From Planctomycetota bacterium (GTDB lineage Bacteria > Planctomycetota > MHYJ01 > JACQXL01), in assembly GCA_030018555.1 (NCBI GenBank), contig JASEHY010000075.1, positions 1-6,631 of the forward strand: a DNA stretch of 6,631 nucleotides, read 5' to 3'. Made by a program: the position numbers and the translations under genes. Shown here piece by piece: positions 1 through 4,654 of the stretch; positions within the stretch are counted from its first letter, which is position 1; each line of letters opens with the position of its first letter. The notes under the pieces are model-generated. The model worked only from the letters and a program-made list of their open reading frames with translations, searched no databases and was not told the origin of the DNA.

Positions 1-57
1 GGATCCCGTCGCCCTCTACCCCGATTAATCGGGGGAAGGGTCAGAGGGATAAGGGCC
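1..57. repeat. Palindromic element with a nested hairpin at the window edge
   Basis: A perfect 16-base palindrome (CCCCGATT/AATCGGGG, 19-34) lies inside a weaker outer stem CCCTCT (12-17) / AGAGGG (43-48). The flanks (1-10 and 43-56) match, nearly without change, a continuous stretch at 2312-2335 in the recG junction. Relative to that copy, this one carries 32 extra bases (11-42), bounded by GTC at 8-10 and 40-42. The element probably continues upstream of the window. Confidence 0.6.
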
Positions 58-109
58 CTATTCGTGTTTCTCTTTTTCTTGCCAACAGAGAGACAAATTT
101 AGTATAAGA

Positions 110-176
110 TATCCCTCGCTATGCTCCCTTCGTTACACTCAGGGTAAACGGGATAAGTGTCCCTTTGACGGGATAA
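110..176. repeat. Degenerate palindromic and direct repeats
   Basis: The segment 126-145 (CCCTTCG...CACTCAGGGT) resembles the TCCTTCGCTTCGCTCAGGAT unit at 5930-5949. ACGGGATAA occurs twice, at 148-156 and 168-176, with a GTCCC between the copies that can pair with GGGA. There is no open reading frame of note. This is part of the gene-free 1-296 stretch, in which I see only repeat elements. Confidence 0.4.
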
Positions 177-195
177 ACTCCTAATTCCCCGGATT

Positions 196-237
196 TTTCC
201 GCCTGTCCCTCGCGGGATGGTGGCTACCAAGGCGGAT
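196..237. repeat. Y-shaped palindromic element, copy A
   Basis: A 42-base unit with outer stem TCCGCC (198-203) / GGCGGA (231-236) enclosing two small hairpins, TCCC-TCGC-GGGA and TGGT-GGCT-ACCA. It matches 2241-2282 with one difference (T204 against A2249). About 25 bases of its core also appear inverted inside recG at 680-733. This is a dispersed family in this genome, and the copies lie both between and within genes. Confidence 0.7.
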
Positions 238-243
238 GCAAGT

Positions 244-287
244 GCCAGTCTCTCCCCCGATGGACATCGGGGCGGGGTCCAACTGGC
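244..287. repeat. Hairpin just upstream of recG
   Basis: Outer stem GCCAGT (244-249) / ACTGGC (282-287) surrounds an inner hairpin CCCCGAT (255-261), loop GGAC, ATCGGGG (266-272). It ends 9 bases before the recG ATG and occupies the place where a ribosome binding site would normally be. The inner hairpin belongs to the same CCCGAT/ATCGGG family as 19-34 and 2755-2774. Confidence 0.6.
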
Positions 288-296
288 TCTAACACA

Positions 297-2366
297 ATGA
301 AAAACCTCAATGATTCAGTCCAATATATCAAAGGAGTCGGTCCTCAAAGAGTCAAGTTGTTCCAGCAACTCGGTATCCAGACAGTCCACGACCTGCTTTA
401 CCATCTGCCCCGTAAATACCTTGACCGTAGCCAGATAAAAACCATCAAGGAAATCGTCAACACCCCTATCTCAGATGAGGGGGGGAGGGAGGAAATCACC
501 ATCAGAGGCAGGATTACCACTGTTGCTACTCATCACACCAAATACCGCAAAAATATCTTTGAGGTGGTTATCAATGACAATACCGCCCATATTTCCGCTA
601 TCTGGTTCAATCAACCTTTTCTGAAGAATGTCCTCTTAACGGGGAAAACCGTAATACTATCAGGCAAGGTCAAATACTATGGTAGCCACCATCCCGTTGG
701 TAGCCACCATCCCGTGAGGGAGAGGGAGAGGGACAAATATCTTCAACTGGTAGTATCTGAATATGAAATAGTTCCGGAGGATGACACATTCGCGGAGTTT
801 ATCCTGAGGAACGAAGGGCTCAGTGTGAACACATTCTTACCTCTTTCTTCAGGGGGTATTATTCCCTGTTATCACTTAACCGAAGGGTTGAACCAGAAAC
901 TTATTCGTCGGGTCATCAGGGAGGCACTGGATACTTATCTGCCTCTTGTTGATGATACGATGGACCTGCCTGCCGAAGCCTCGGCGCAGGCAGGAAGGAC
1001 ATTTTTAATAAGGAATGGTCTTTTACCTCTGAGAGAGTCGTTAAGACAAACTCACTATCCGGATTCTTATGAGAAGATGACCATGGCACGTAGGCGGATG
1101 GTCTATGACGAATTACTTCTTTTCCAATTAGCACTGGGCTTAAGAAGGTATCAAATCAAACATATCCCGGTAAAGTTCCCCATCAGGATATCTCAAGAGT
1201 TAGAGAAAAGAATCAGGAAACGAATCCCGTTTCAATTGACCCCATCGCAGGAGAGGGTTATTGCGGAGATAAGAAACGATTTGGTAAGCAACTATCCGAT
1301 GAATCGTCTTCTGCAGGGTGATGTTGGTTCAGGAAAGACCATCGTGGCGCTCTACGCCATCTTGTCCGCAATCGGCAACGGCTTACAAACCGCTCTGATG
1401 GCTCCGACCGAGATTCTTGCCAATCAGCACTATCAGACTATCTCCGGCATACTTGCCGACTCAAAGGTGAGAATATTATCTTTAAGTAGCGGATTAACCA
1501 CTAAGGAAAAACGCAAGGCAGGAGAAATACTTGATAAAGGCGAGGTGGATTTGGTTATCGGGACTCACGCTCTCATAGAGAGAGATATTGTATTCAAGAA
1601 GTTAGGATTACTGGTTATTGATGAACAGCACAAGTTCGGAGTGATGCAGAGAGCGGATTTAAGGGGCAAGGGCGAGAACCCCCATCTGTTGATAATGACT
1701 GCGACGCCGATTCCACGCACCCTGGCGCTCACCGCCTTCGGCGATATGGACATATCAACTATTGACCAACTCCCGCCTGGCAGAAAACCAGTAAGAACAA
1801 TCCTCAGACCTTCCAGTCAGATGCCAGCCGCCTTTGACTTTATCAGAGAAAGAATCAAGGAAGGCAGACAGGTCTATTTCGTCTATCCTCTGATTGAAGA
1901 TACCTCATCGGCAGAACAGCCCCAATTATATAAAACCACTCTCAAATCAGCCACATCAAGGGCTAAATATCTCTCAAGCGAGGTTTTTCCTGAATATAAA
2001 GTAGCGTTATTACACGGAGAAATGCCGAAAGAGAAAAAGGAAAAGATAATGCTACATTTCAGGGAGGGCAGGATAAATATTCTTGTCTCTACAGTAGTGA
2101 TAGAGGTAGGCATAGATGTGCCTAATGCTTCTATAATGGTGATAGAACACGCGGAACGTTATGGTCTGGCACAGTTACATCAACTCAGAGGAAGGATTGG
2201 CAGAGGAGAACATCAATCATATTGTTTGCTCTTCGGAGAGTTTCCGCCAGTCCCTCGCGGGATGGTGGCTACCAAGGCGGATCCGACCCTACGGTCGCCC
2301 GTCCCTCACCGGGATCCCGTCAGAGGGATAGGGGCGCCTTTGGTGGACAATATTTATCTGCCGTGA
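297..2366 (+). CDS. recG: ATP-dependent DNA helicase RecG, C-terminus lost and replaced by repeat-encoded sequence
   Basis: RecG is a monomeric superfamily 2 DNA translocase that remodels stalled replication forks and branch-migrates Holliday junctions. The N-terminal VQYIKGVGPQR segment and the wedge/OB region (about 60-165) are followed by the helicase core. Core motifs are Walker A GDVGSGKT (341-348), DEQH (442-445), TATP (468-471) and motif VI QLRGRIGRG (629-637). The start fits the family, but no Shine-Dalgarno is visible. Family similarity stops at about Glu648; residues 649-689 come from palindromic repeats and foreign sequence, so roughly 100 C-terminal residues, including the end of the RecG/Mfd-type helical module, are missing. 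Two in-frame repeat insertions lie at residues 129-146 and 223-234. The frame is open and the motifs intact, but the product as read is probably impaired, or the join is an assembly artefact. Confidence 0.9.
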   Translation: MKNLNDSVQYIKGVGPQRVKLFQQLGIQTVHDLLYHLPRKYLDRSQIKTIKEIVNTPISDEGGREEITIRGRITTVATHHTKYRKNIFEVVINDNTAHISAIWFNQPFLKNVLLTGKTVILSGKVKYYGSHHPVGSHHPVRERERDKYLQLVVSEYEIVPEDDTFAEFILRNEGLSVNTFLPLSSGGIIPCYHLTEGLNQKLIRRVIREALDTYLPLVDDTMDLPAEASAQAGRTFLIRNGLLPLRESLRQTHYPDSYEKMTMARRRMVYDELLLFQLALGLRRYQIKHIPVKFPIRISQELEKRIRKRIPFQLTPSQERVIAEIRNDLVSNYPMNRLLQGDVGSGKTIVALYAILSAIGNGLQTALMAPTEILANQHYQTISGILADSKVRILSLSSGLTTKEKRKAGEILDKGEVDLVIGTHALIERDIVFKKLGLLVIDEQHKFGVMQRADLRGKGENPHLLIMTATPIPRTLALTAFGDMDISTIDQLPPGRKPVRTILRPSSQMPAAFDFIRERIKEGRQVYFVYPLIEDTSSAEQPQLYKTTLKSATSRAKYLSSEVFPEYKVALLHGEMPKEKKEKIMLHFREGRINILVSTVVIEVGIDVPNASIMVIEHAERYGLAQLHQLRGRIGRGEHQSYCLLFGEFPPVPRGMVATKADPTLRSPVPHRDPVRGIGAPLVDNIYLP
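680..733 (-). repeat. Palindromic-family repeat inserted in frame within recG
   Basis: An 18-base unit, TGGTAGCCACCATCCCGT, occurs twice in perfect tandem (680-697, 698-715), followed by three GAGGGA hexamers (716-733). On the minus strand it reads TCCCTCACGGGATGGTGGCT..., the core of copies A and B with one change. It encodes RecG residues 129-146 (GSHHPVGSHHPVRERERD), lying between the OB-fold strands 'ILSGKVKYY' and 'KYLQLVVSEYEIV', which are normally separated by a short turn. The total length (54) keeps the frame. Confidence 0.75.
965..994. repeat. 30-base hairpin element inserted in frame within recG
   Basis: A near-perfect palindrome: CCTGCCTG (965-972) pairs with CAGGCAGG (987-994), continuing as CCGA/TCGG around a four-base loop AGCC, with a two-base bulge. 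It encodes residues of low complexity (LPAEASAQAG) in RecG between 'LPLVDDTMD' and 'RTFLIRNGLLPL'. Palindromes of this CCTGCC...GGCAGG type occur as dispersed repeats in candidate-phylum genomes, as I recall them; only one copy is seen here. Confidence 0.65.
2241..2336. repeat. Palindromic element cluster at the recG/synthetase junction
   Basis: Copy B of the Y-shaped element (2241-2282, one mismatch to 196-237) is followed by a hairpin CGACC-CTAC-GGTCG (2284-2297). Then comes TCCCTC (2302-2307) / GAGGGA (2323-2328) enclosing the palindrome GGGATCCC (2311-2318). The part 2312-2335 repeats the left edge of the window. RecG similarity ends at the first base of this cluster and acetyl-CoA synthetase similarity begins about 12 bases after its end, so the cluster is the exact breakpoint between two unrelated genes. 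Confidence 0.75.
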
Positions 2367-2749
2367 CGATTAAAGGTGTAATGGTCCAGAAAATGATATC
2401 AGGCGGAAAAGAGGTCATTATCGGCGTCTCCCGTGACCGTCAATTCGGACATTTAATTATGTTCGGATTGGGTGGCATATATGTAGAAATCCTTAAAGAT
2501 GTCTCTTTTAGATTGGCACCATTAAATGAGTCTGATGTTGATGCGATGATTAGGGAAATAAAGGCATATCCACTCCTGACCGGCGCCAGAGGGCAGGAAT
2601 CTTCTGACCTGCAATCATTGAAGGAAACTATTCTTAAAATATCTCAATTAGTAATGGATTTTCCGCAGATTACGGAATTAGATATAAATCCATATAAGGT
2701 ATTTGCCAAAGGTGGGGTTGCCATTGATGCAAGAATAACGATAAGTTAA
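2348..2749 (+). pseudogene. C-terminal fragment of ADP-forming acetyl-CoA synthetase (ATP-grasp/beta part)
   Basis: The 133-residue frame starting 'QYLSAVTIKGVMVQKM' matches the end of the ATP-grasp domain of NDP-forming acyl/acetyl-CoA synthetases. Visible features are GGKEVIIGVSRDRQFG, MFGLGGIYVEILKDVSFRLAPL, and the terminal ELDINP followed by GGVAIDARI, the metal/nucleotide-binding end of the fold. The enzyme interconverts acetyl-CoA, ADP and phosphate with acetate, ATP and CoA. A fused alpha-beta protein is about 700 residues, so more than 500 are absent, including the CoA-binding part and the phosphorylated histidine. The frame is open upstream to a TTG at 2222, but that stretch is only recG and repeat read out of frame; ATG 2381 is internal and has no ribosome binding site. 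The next gene commonly accompanies this synthetase. I read this as a broken remnant, or half of a misassembled gene. Confidence 0.8.
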
Positions 2750-2754
2750 GGAAC

Positions 2755-2828
2755 ATCCCGATATTCATCGGGATAAGATACTGTAACACGCTGGCGTCCC
2801 TGTGGGAGCGACATCGCTAACAGTATCT
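2755..2828. repeat. Two adjacent hairpin elements in the spacer before the DRTGG gene
   Basis: The first is a perfect hairpin ATCCCGAT (2755-2762), loop ATTC, ATCGGGAT (2767-2774). The second has outer stem AGATACTGT (2776-2784) / ACAGTATCT (2820-2828) enclosing TCCC-TGT-GGGA (2797-2807). The second stem ends two bases before the Shine-Dalgarno of the next gene. Neither is followed by a T-run, so they are not convincing intrinsic terminators; they look like further dispersed palindromes. Confidence 0.6.
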
Positions 2829-2830
2829 AA

Positions 2831-2836
2831 AAGGAG
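2831..2836 (+). promoter_or_regulatory. Ribosome binding site of the DRTGG gene
   Basis: AAGGAG lies six bases upstream of ATG 2843, a strong Shine-Dalgarno that fixes the start. It sits immediately after the hairpin 2776-2828. Confidence 0.8.
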
Positions 2837-2842
2837 TTTATT

Positions 2843-3961
2843 ATGAAGACACTATTTATTTCTTCGGTCAACGATGCCGCAGGTAAAAATATGCTTATCG
2901 CAGGAATCGGTCAAAAAATGATGGACGATAAATATAATATCGGGTTCCTGAAACCGATTGCCAATAAACCTTTCCGCTTTGAGAGGACATTAACAGATGA
3001 GGACGCCTTATTTTTCCATAAACTCTTTAATCTTGAGCGAGAGCCGATTTCCAATCTCTGCTCTCTTGTGGTTACAAATGAATTATATGAGGGAATAATC
3101 AGCGGTAAGACTAAAATTGACCTCTCTGGGAAGGTTTCGCAATCAATAGAAAAAATATCCAGAGATAAGGACATCATACTTATTAAAGGACTTGGCAGGT
3201 TTTATCGTGGCTCCGGCTTCGGAGAGAGCGAATTAAACCTTATTAAGAATTTTAACTGGCAAACTATTCTTGTTGATGCTTATCGGTCTAACCGCTTCTC
3301 ACTACCGCTTGACCTGATTGACGGTTTCATTATGGGCAAAAAAGTCCTCGGTAACTTTCTGATAGGCGTTGTCTTTAACTATGTCCCCCAGCATCAGATG
3401 GGATATATAAAAGATAAGGTTGTTCCATATCTCTATAAGGAGCATAAGATAGAGGTGCTGGGAATTATCCCTGCAGATGCGAGATTAAAGGCGGTGTCCA
3501 TCGCTGAAATCAAAAACATGCTTAATGCAGAAATCCTTTGTGGTGCAGATAAACAGAATGATATCATAGAAGAGTTTTGTCTCTCTACGATGAATATGGA
3601 AAATGACCTCAGATATTTCCGTCAGGTAGATTGTAAGGCGGTAATTATCAGCGGAGACCGGCCGGAAATACAACTTGCCTCGCTGGAAACTGATACTAAA
3701 TGTTTGATTCTTACAGGCAAACTTTATCCTTCTGATATTGTTCTCTCTAAAGTAGAAGAAAGCAATATCCCGGTTCTGGTAGTGAGGGATAGTTCCTTAG
3801 AGACCGCCGAGAAGATTGAACGGTTAAGGCAACATTTAGGATTGTATTCGCCCTCAAAAATACCAACCGCTATCAAAATCGTCCAACGTAATGTTAATAT
3901 CAAAACCATTTATAAGAAACTTGGCATCCTGTCCCGTCCTTACAGGATGGTGGAACCATAG
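2843..3961 (+). CDS. BioD-like P-loop (AAA_26) and DRTGG domain protein, phosphotransacetylase-N-terminal type
   Basis: The 372-residue cytoplasmic protein has two parts. Residues 1-210 form a dethiobiotin-synthetase/cobyrinate-synthase-like P-loop domain (KTLFISSVNDAAGKNMLIAGIG, then GFLKPIA at 34-40 and ILIKGLG at 112-118). Residues about 216-325 form a DRTGG domain with STMNMENDLRYFR, SGDRPEIQLASLET (GDR at 271-273) and LILTGKLYPSDIVL. The same architecture forms the N-terminal regulatory part of long phosphate acetyltransferases; the catalytic PTA domain is absent here, as in stand-alone members annotated as 'phosphotransacetylase family'. The P-loop is degenerate (GKN, not GKT/S), so nucleotide hydrolysis is doubtful. 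It follows the acetyl-CoA synthetase remnant by 93 bases, suggesting a role in acetyl-CoA/acetate metabolism, perhaps sensing nucleotides. The last residues (about 362-372) are encoded by a hairpin element. The exact function is unknown. Confidence 0.8.
   Translation: MKTLFISSVNDAAGKNMLIAGIGQKMMDDKYNIGFLKPIANKPFRFERTLTDEDALFFHKLFNLEREPISNLCSLVVTNELYEGIISGKTKIDLSGKVSQSIEKISRDKDIILIKGLGRFYRGSGFGESELNLIKNFNWQTILVDAYRSNRFSLPLDLIDGFIMGKKVLGNFLIGVVFNYVPQHQMGYIKDKVVPYLYKEHKIEVLGIIPADARLKAVSIAEIKNMLNAEILCGADKQNDIIEEFCLSTMNMENDLRYFRQVDCKAVIISGDRPEIQLASLETDTKCLILTGKLYPSDIVLSKVEESNIPVLVVRDSSLETAEKIERLRQHLGLYSPSKIPTAIKIVQRNVNIKTIYKKLGILSRPYRMVEP
3925..3949. repeat. Hairpin at the 3' end of the DRTGG gene
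   Basis: CATCCTGT (3925-3932) pairs with ACAGGATG (3942-3949) around a nine-base loop. GTCCCGT...AGGATGGTGG recalls the GGGATGGTGGCTACC core of copies A-C, so this may be a degenerate family member. It encodes part of the C-terminal tail 'ILSRPYRMVEP'. There is no T-run after it, so termination is possible but unproven. Confidence 0.5.
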
Positions 3962-3994
3962 GGAAAAGTAGCGATATGATGCAGGGAAACGAGA

Positions 3995-4071
3995 TGGCAC
4001 CCCCGGTGTGAGTCGAACACACAACCTACGGATTAGAAATCCGTTGCTCTATCCAATTGAGCTACGGGGGC
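3995..4071 (-). tRNA. tRNA-Arg (anticodon TCT), CCA encoded
   Basis: A complete cloverleaf on the minus strand. Acceptor is GCCCCCG/CGGGGGT (first pair is a G-U wobble), D stem GCTC/GAGC, anticodon arm ACGGA-TTTCTAA-TCCGT with TCT at 4037-4035, and T arm GTGTG-TTCGACT-CACAC. The discriminator is G (3998) and CCA is encoded (3997-3995). It reads AGA codons. The 5' 36 nucleotides double as the last 12 codons of the GIY-YIG gene, whose TAA stop lies in the anticodon loop. A damaged second copy of the 5' half is found at 4338-4398. Confidence 0.95.
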
Positions 4072-4335
4072 GTTAGATTCTCTTGCTTTATATTGCTCTA
4101 AAATTTTCTTTTTCTCAATAGAGCCTTTTAAACTTTTGAGATACCTTTCTCGTTTTAATGCGGCACTTTCATCCTGAAACAATTCAGTATGAATTAAAAT
4201 AAACGGTCTTCTATATCTTGTAGAAGGCGTTATTCCTTCATTGTGTTGTCTAACTCTGTCCTCAACATTTTTGGTCACTCCAATATACAACTTTTTATCT
4301 TTTAGGCTTTGCAAAATGTAAAGATAATAGGTCAT
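4033..4335 (-). CDS. Small single-domain GIY-YIG nuclease, 3' end overlapping tRNA-Arg
   Basis: This 100-residue protein has the compact GIY-YIG fold of the YhbQ/UvrC-N type (COG2827-like): YYLYIL and LYIGVT (residues 3-8 and 16-21) carry the namesake motif, then Arg27/Arg29 and His31 in DRVRQHN, and the metal-binding Glu63 in LKRERYLKS. The chosen ATG gives 'MTYYLYIL', where the family begins; the frame stays open upstream to TTG 4383, but that part is tRNA remnant. No Shine-Dalgarno is seen. The last 12 residues (APVAQLDRATDF) are translated from the 5' half of tRNA-Arg. Such single-domain proteins are presumed DNA nucleases; cellular roles are mostly unknown. Its placement between a partial and a full tRNA-Arg suggests a tRNA-targeting mobile gene. 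Confidence 0.85.
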   Translation of the reverse strand: MTYYLYILQSLKDKKLYIGVTKNVEDRVRQHNEGITPSTRYRRPFILIHTELFQDESAALKRERYLKSLKGSIEKKKILEQYKARESNAPVAQLDRATDF

Positions 4336-4337
4336 AA

Positions 4338-4398
4338 AATCAGAACACCAACCTACAGCCCGTACGGGCGTTGCTCTATCCAATTGAGCTACGGGGGC
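4338..4398 (-). pseudogene. tRNA-Arg remnant (5' part, no acceptor 3' half)
   Basis: Bases 4369-4398 are identical to the first 30 nucleotides of the intact tRNA-Arg (4042-4071). The next 12 positions are replaced, creating the palindrome GCCCGTACGGGC (4358-4369) where the anticodon arm should be. GTAGGTTG then matches again at the same spacing, followed by a degraded T-loop. The T-stem 3' side and the acceptor 3' half are missing; the GIY-YIG ATG begins there. The copies are offset by 327 bases. It cannot form a functional tRNA. Confidence 0.8.
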
Positions 4399-4420
4399 AT
4401 CTATGAAAAGATAAAAGATG

Positions 4421-4480
4421 GGAGAAAATAGATGAAAGATTATCTACCTATCATCTTTCCCCTTTCATCTCTATTCTTTA
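4421..4480. repeat. Imperfect inverted repeat between tRNA-Lys and the tRNA-Arg remnant
   Basis: AGATGAAAG (4430-4438) pairs with CTTTCATCT (4462-4470), extended imperfectly by AGAAAAT against TATTCTTT. The spacer is A+T rich and purine/pyrimidine biased. It could separate the tRNA transcripts or aid processing; no clear promoter is recognised. Confidence 0.4.
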
Positions 4481-4488
4481 TTTGAAAG

Positions 4489-4561
4489 TACGCCCGGTCC
4501 GATTCGAACGGACGACCCGCTGATTAAGAATCAGCTGCTCTGCCGGCTGAGCTACGGGCGT
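4489..4561 (-). tRNA. tRNA-Lys (anticodon CTT), CCA not encoded
   Basis: A full cloverleaf on the minus strand with a perfect seven-pair acceptor (ACGCCCG/CGGGCGT), D stem GCTC/GAGC, anticodon arm GCTGA-TTCTTAA-TCAGC with CTT at 4528-4526, and T arm GTCCG-TTCGAAT-CGGAC. The discriminator is A (4489). CTT follows rather than CCA, so the 3' end must be added by the nucleotidyltransferase, unlike the neighbouring tRNA-Arg. It reads AAG codons. It lies upstream of the tRNA-Arg remnant on the same strand. Confidence 0.95.
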
Positions 4562-4565
4562 GTAC

Positions 4566-4654
4566 CCCCGCACATAATTCCCGCTGGGTCTGCCTCAGGG
4601 CACCCCGAACGCTTTCGGGGGATGTGCCTAATGCATCACATGATATGTGCGGGG
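4566..4654. repeat. Composite palindrome abutting the DHS-like stop codon
   Basis: Outer stem CCCCGCACATA (4566-4576) pairs with TATGTGCGGGG (4644-4654). Inside lie GGCAC/GTGCC and a perfect hairpin CCCCGAA-CGCT-TTCGGGG (4603-4620). The outer stem ends exactly one base before the TAG of the DHS-like gene and, at the other end, five bases before tRNA-Lys. It could cap or terminate the DHS transcript, but there is no T-run. It fills the whole spacer between the two genes. Confidence 0.65.

Noticed and set aside
680..715. CRISPR-like repeat
   Set aside because: Only two directly abutting 18-base units, without spacers and inside a coding frame.
916..1134. Minus-strand open frame within recG
   Set aside because: It opposes conserved RecG coding sequence, has no ribosome binding site and resembles nothing; the same holds for the other antisense frames at 1565-1753, 1883-2113, 2911-3177, 3485-3673, 3724-3909 and the plus frame 5529-5810.
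2222..2347. N-terminal extension of the synthetase frame from TTG 2222
   Set aside because: It is recG and repeat sequence read in another frame, with no ribosome binding site and no family similarity before about 2348.
4336..4383. Longer GIY-YIG start at TTG 4383 (MDRATPVRAVGWCSDF)
   Set aside because: These residues translate the tRNA-Arg remnant; the family begins at 'MTYYLYIL'.
4338..4398. A functional tRNA with loop CGTACGG (anticodon TAC)
   Set aside because: The anticodon stem has a mismatch and a wobble, the T stem is lost and the acceptor 3' half is absent.
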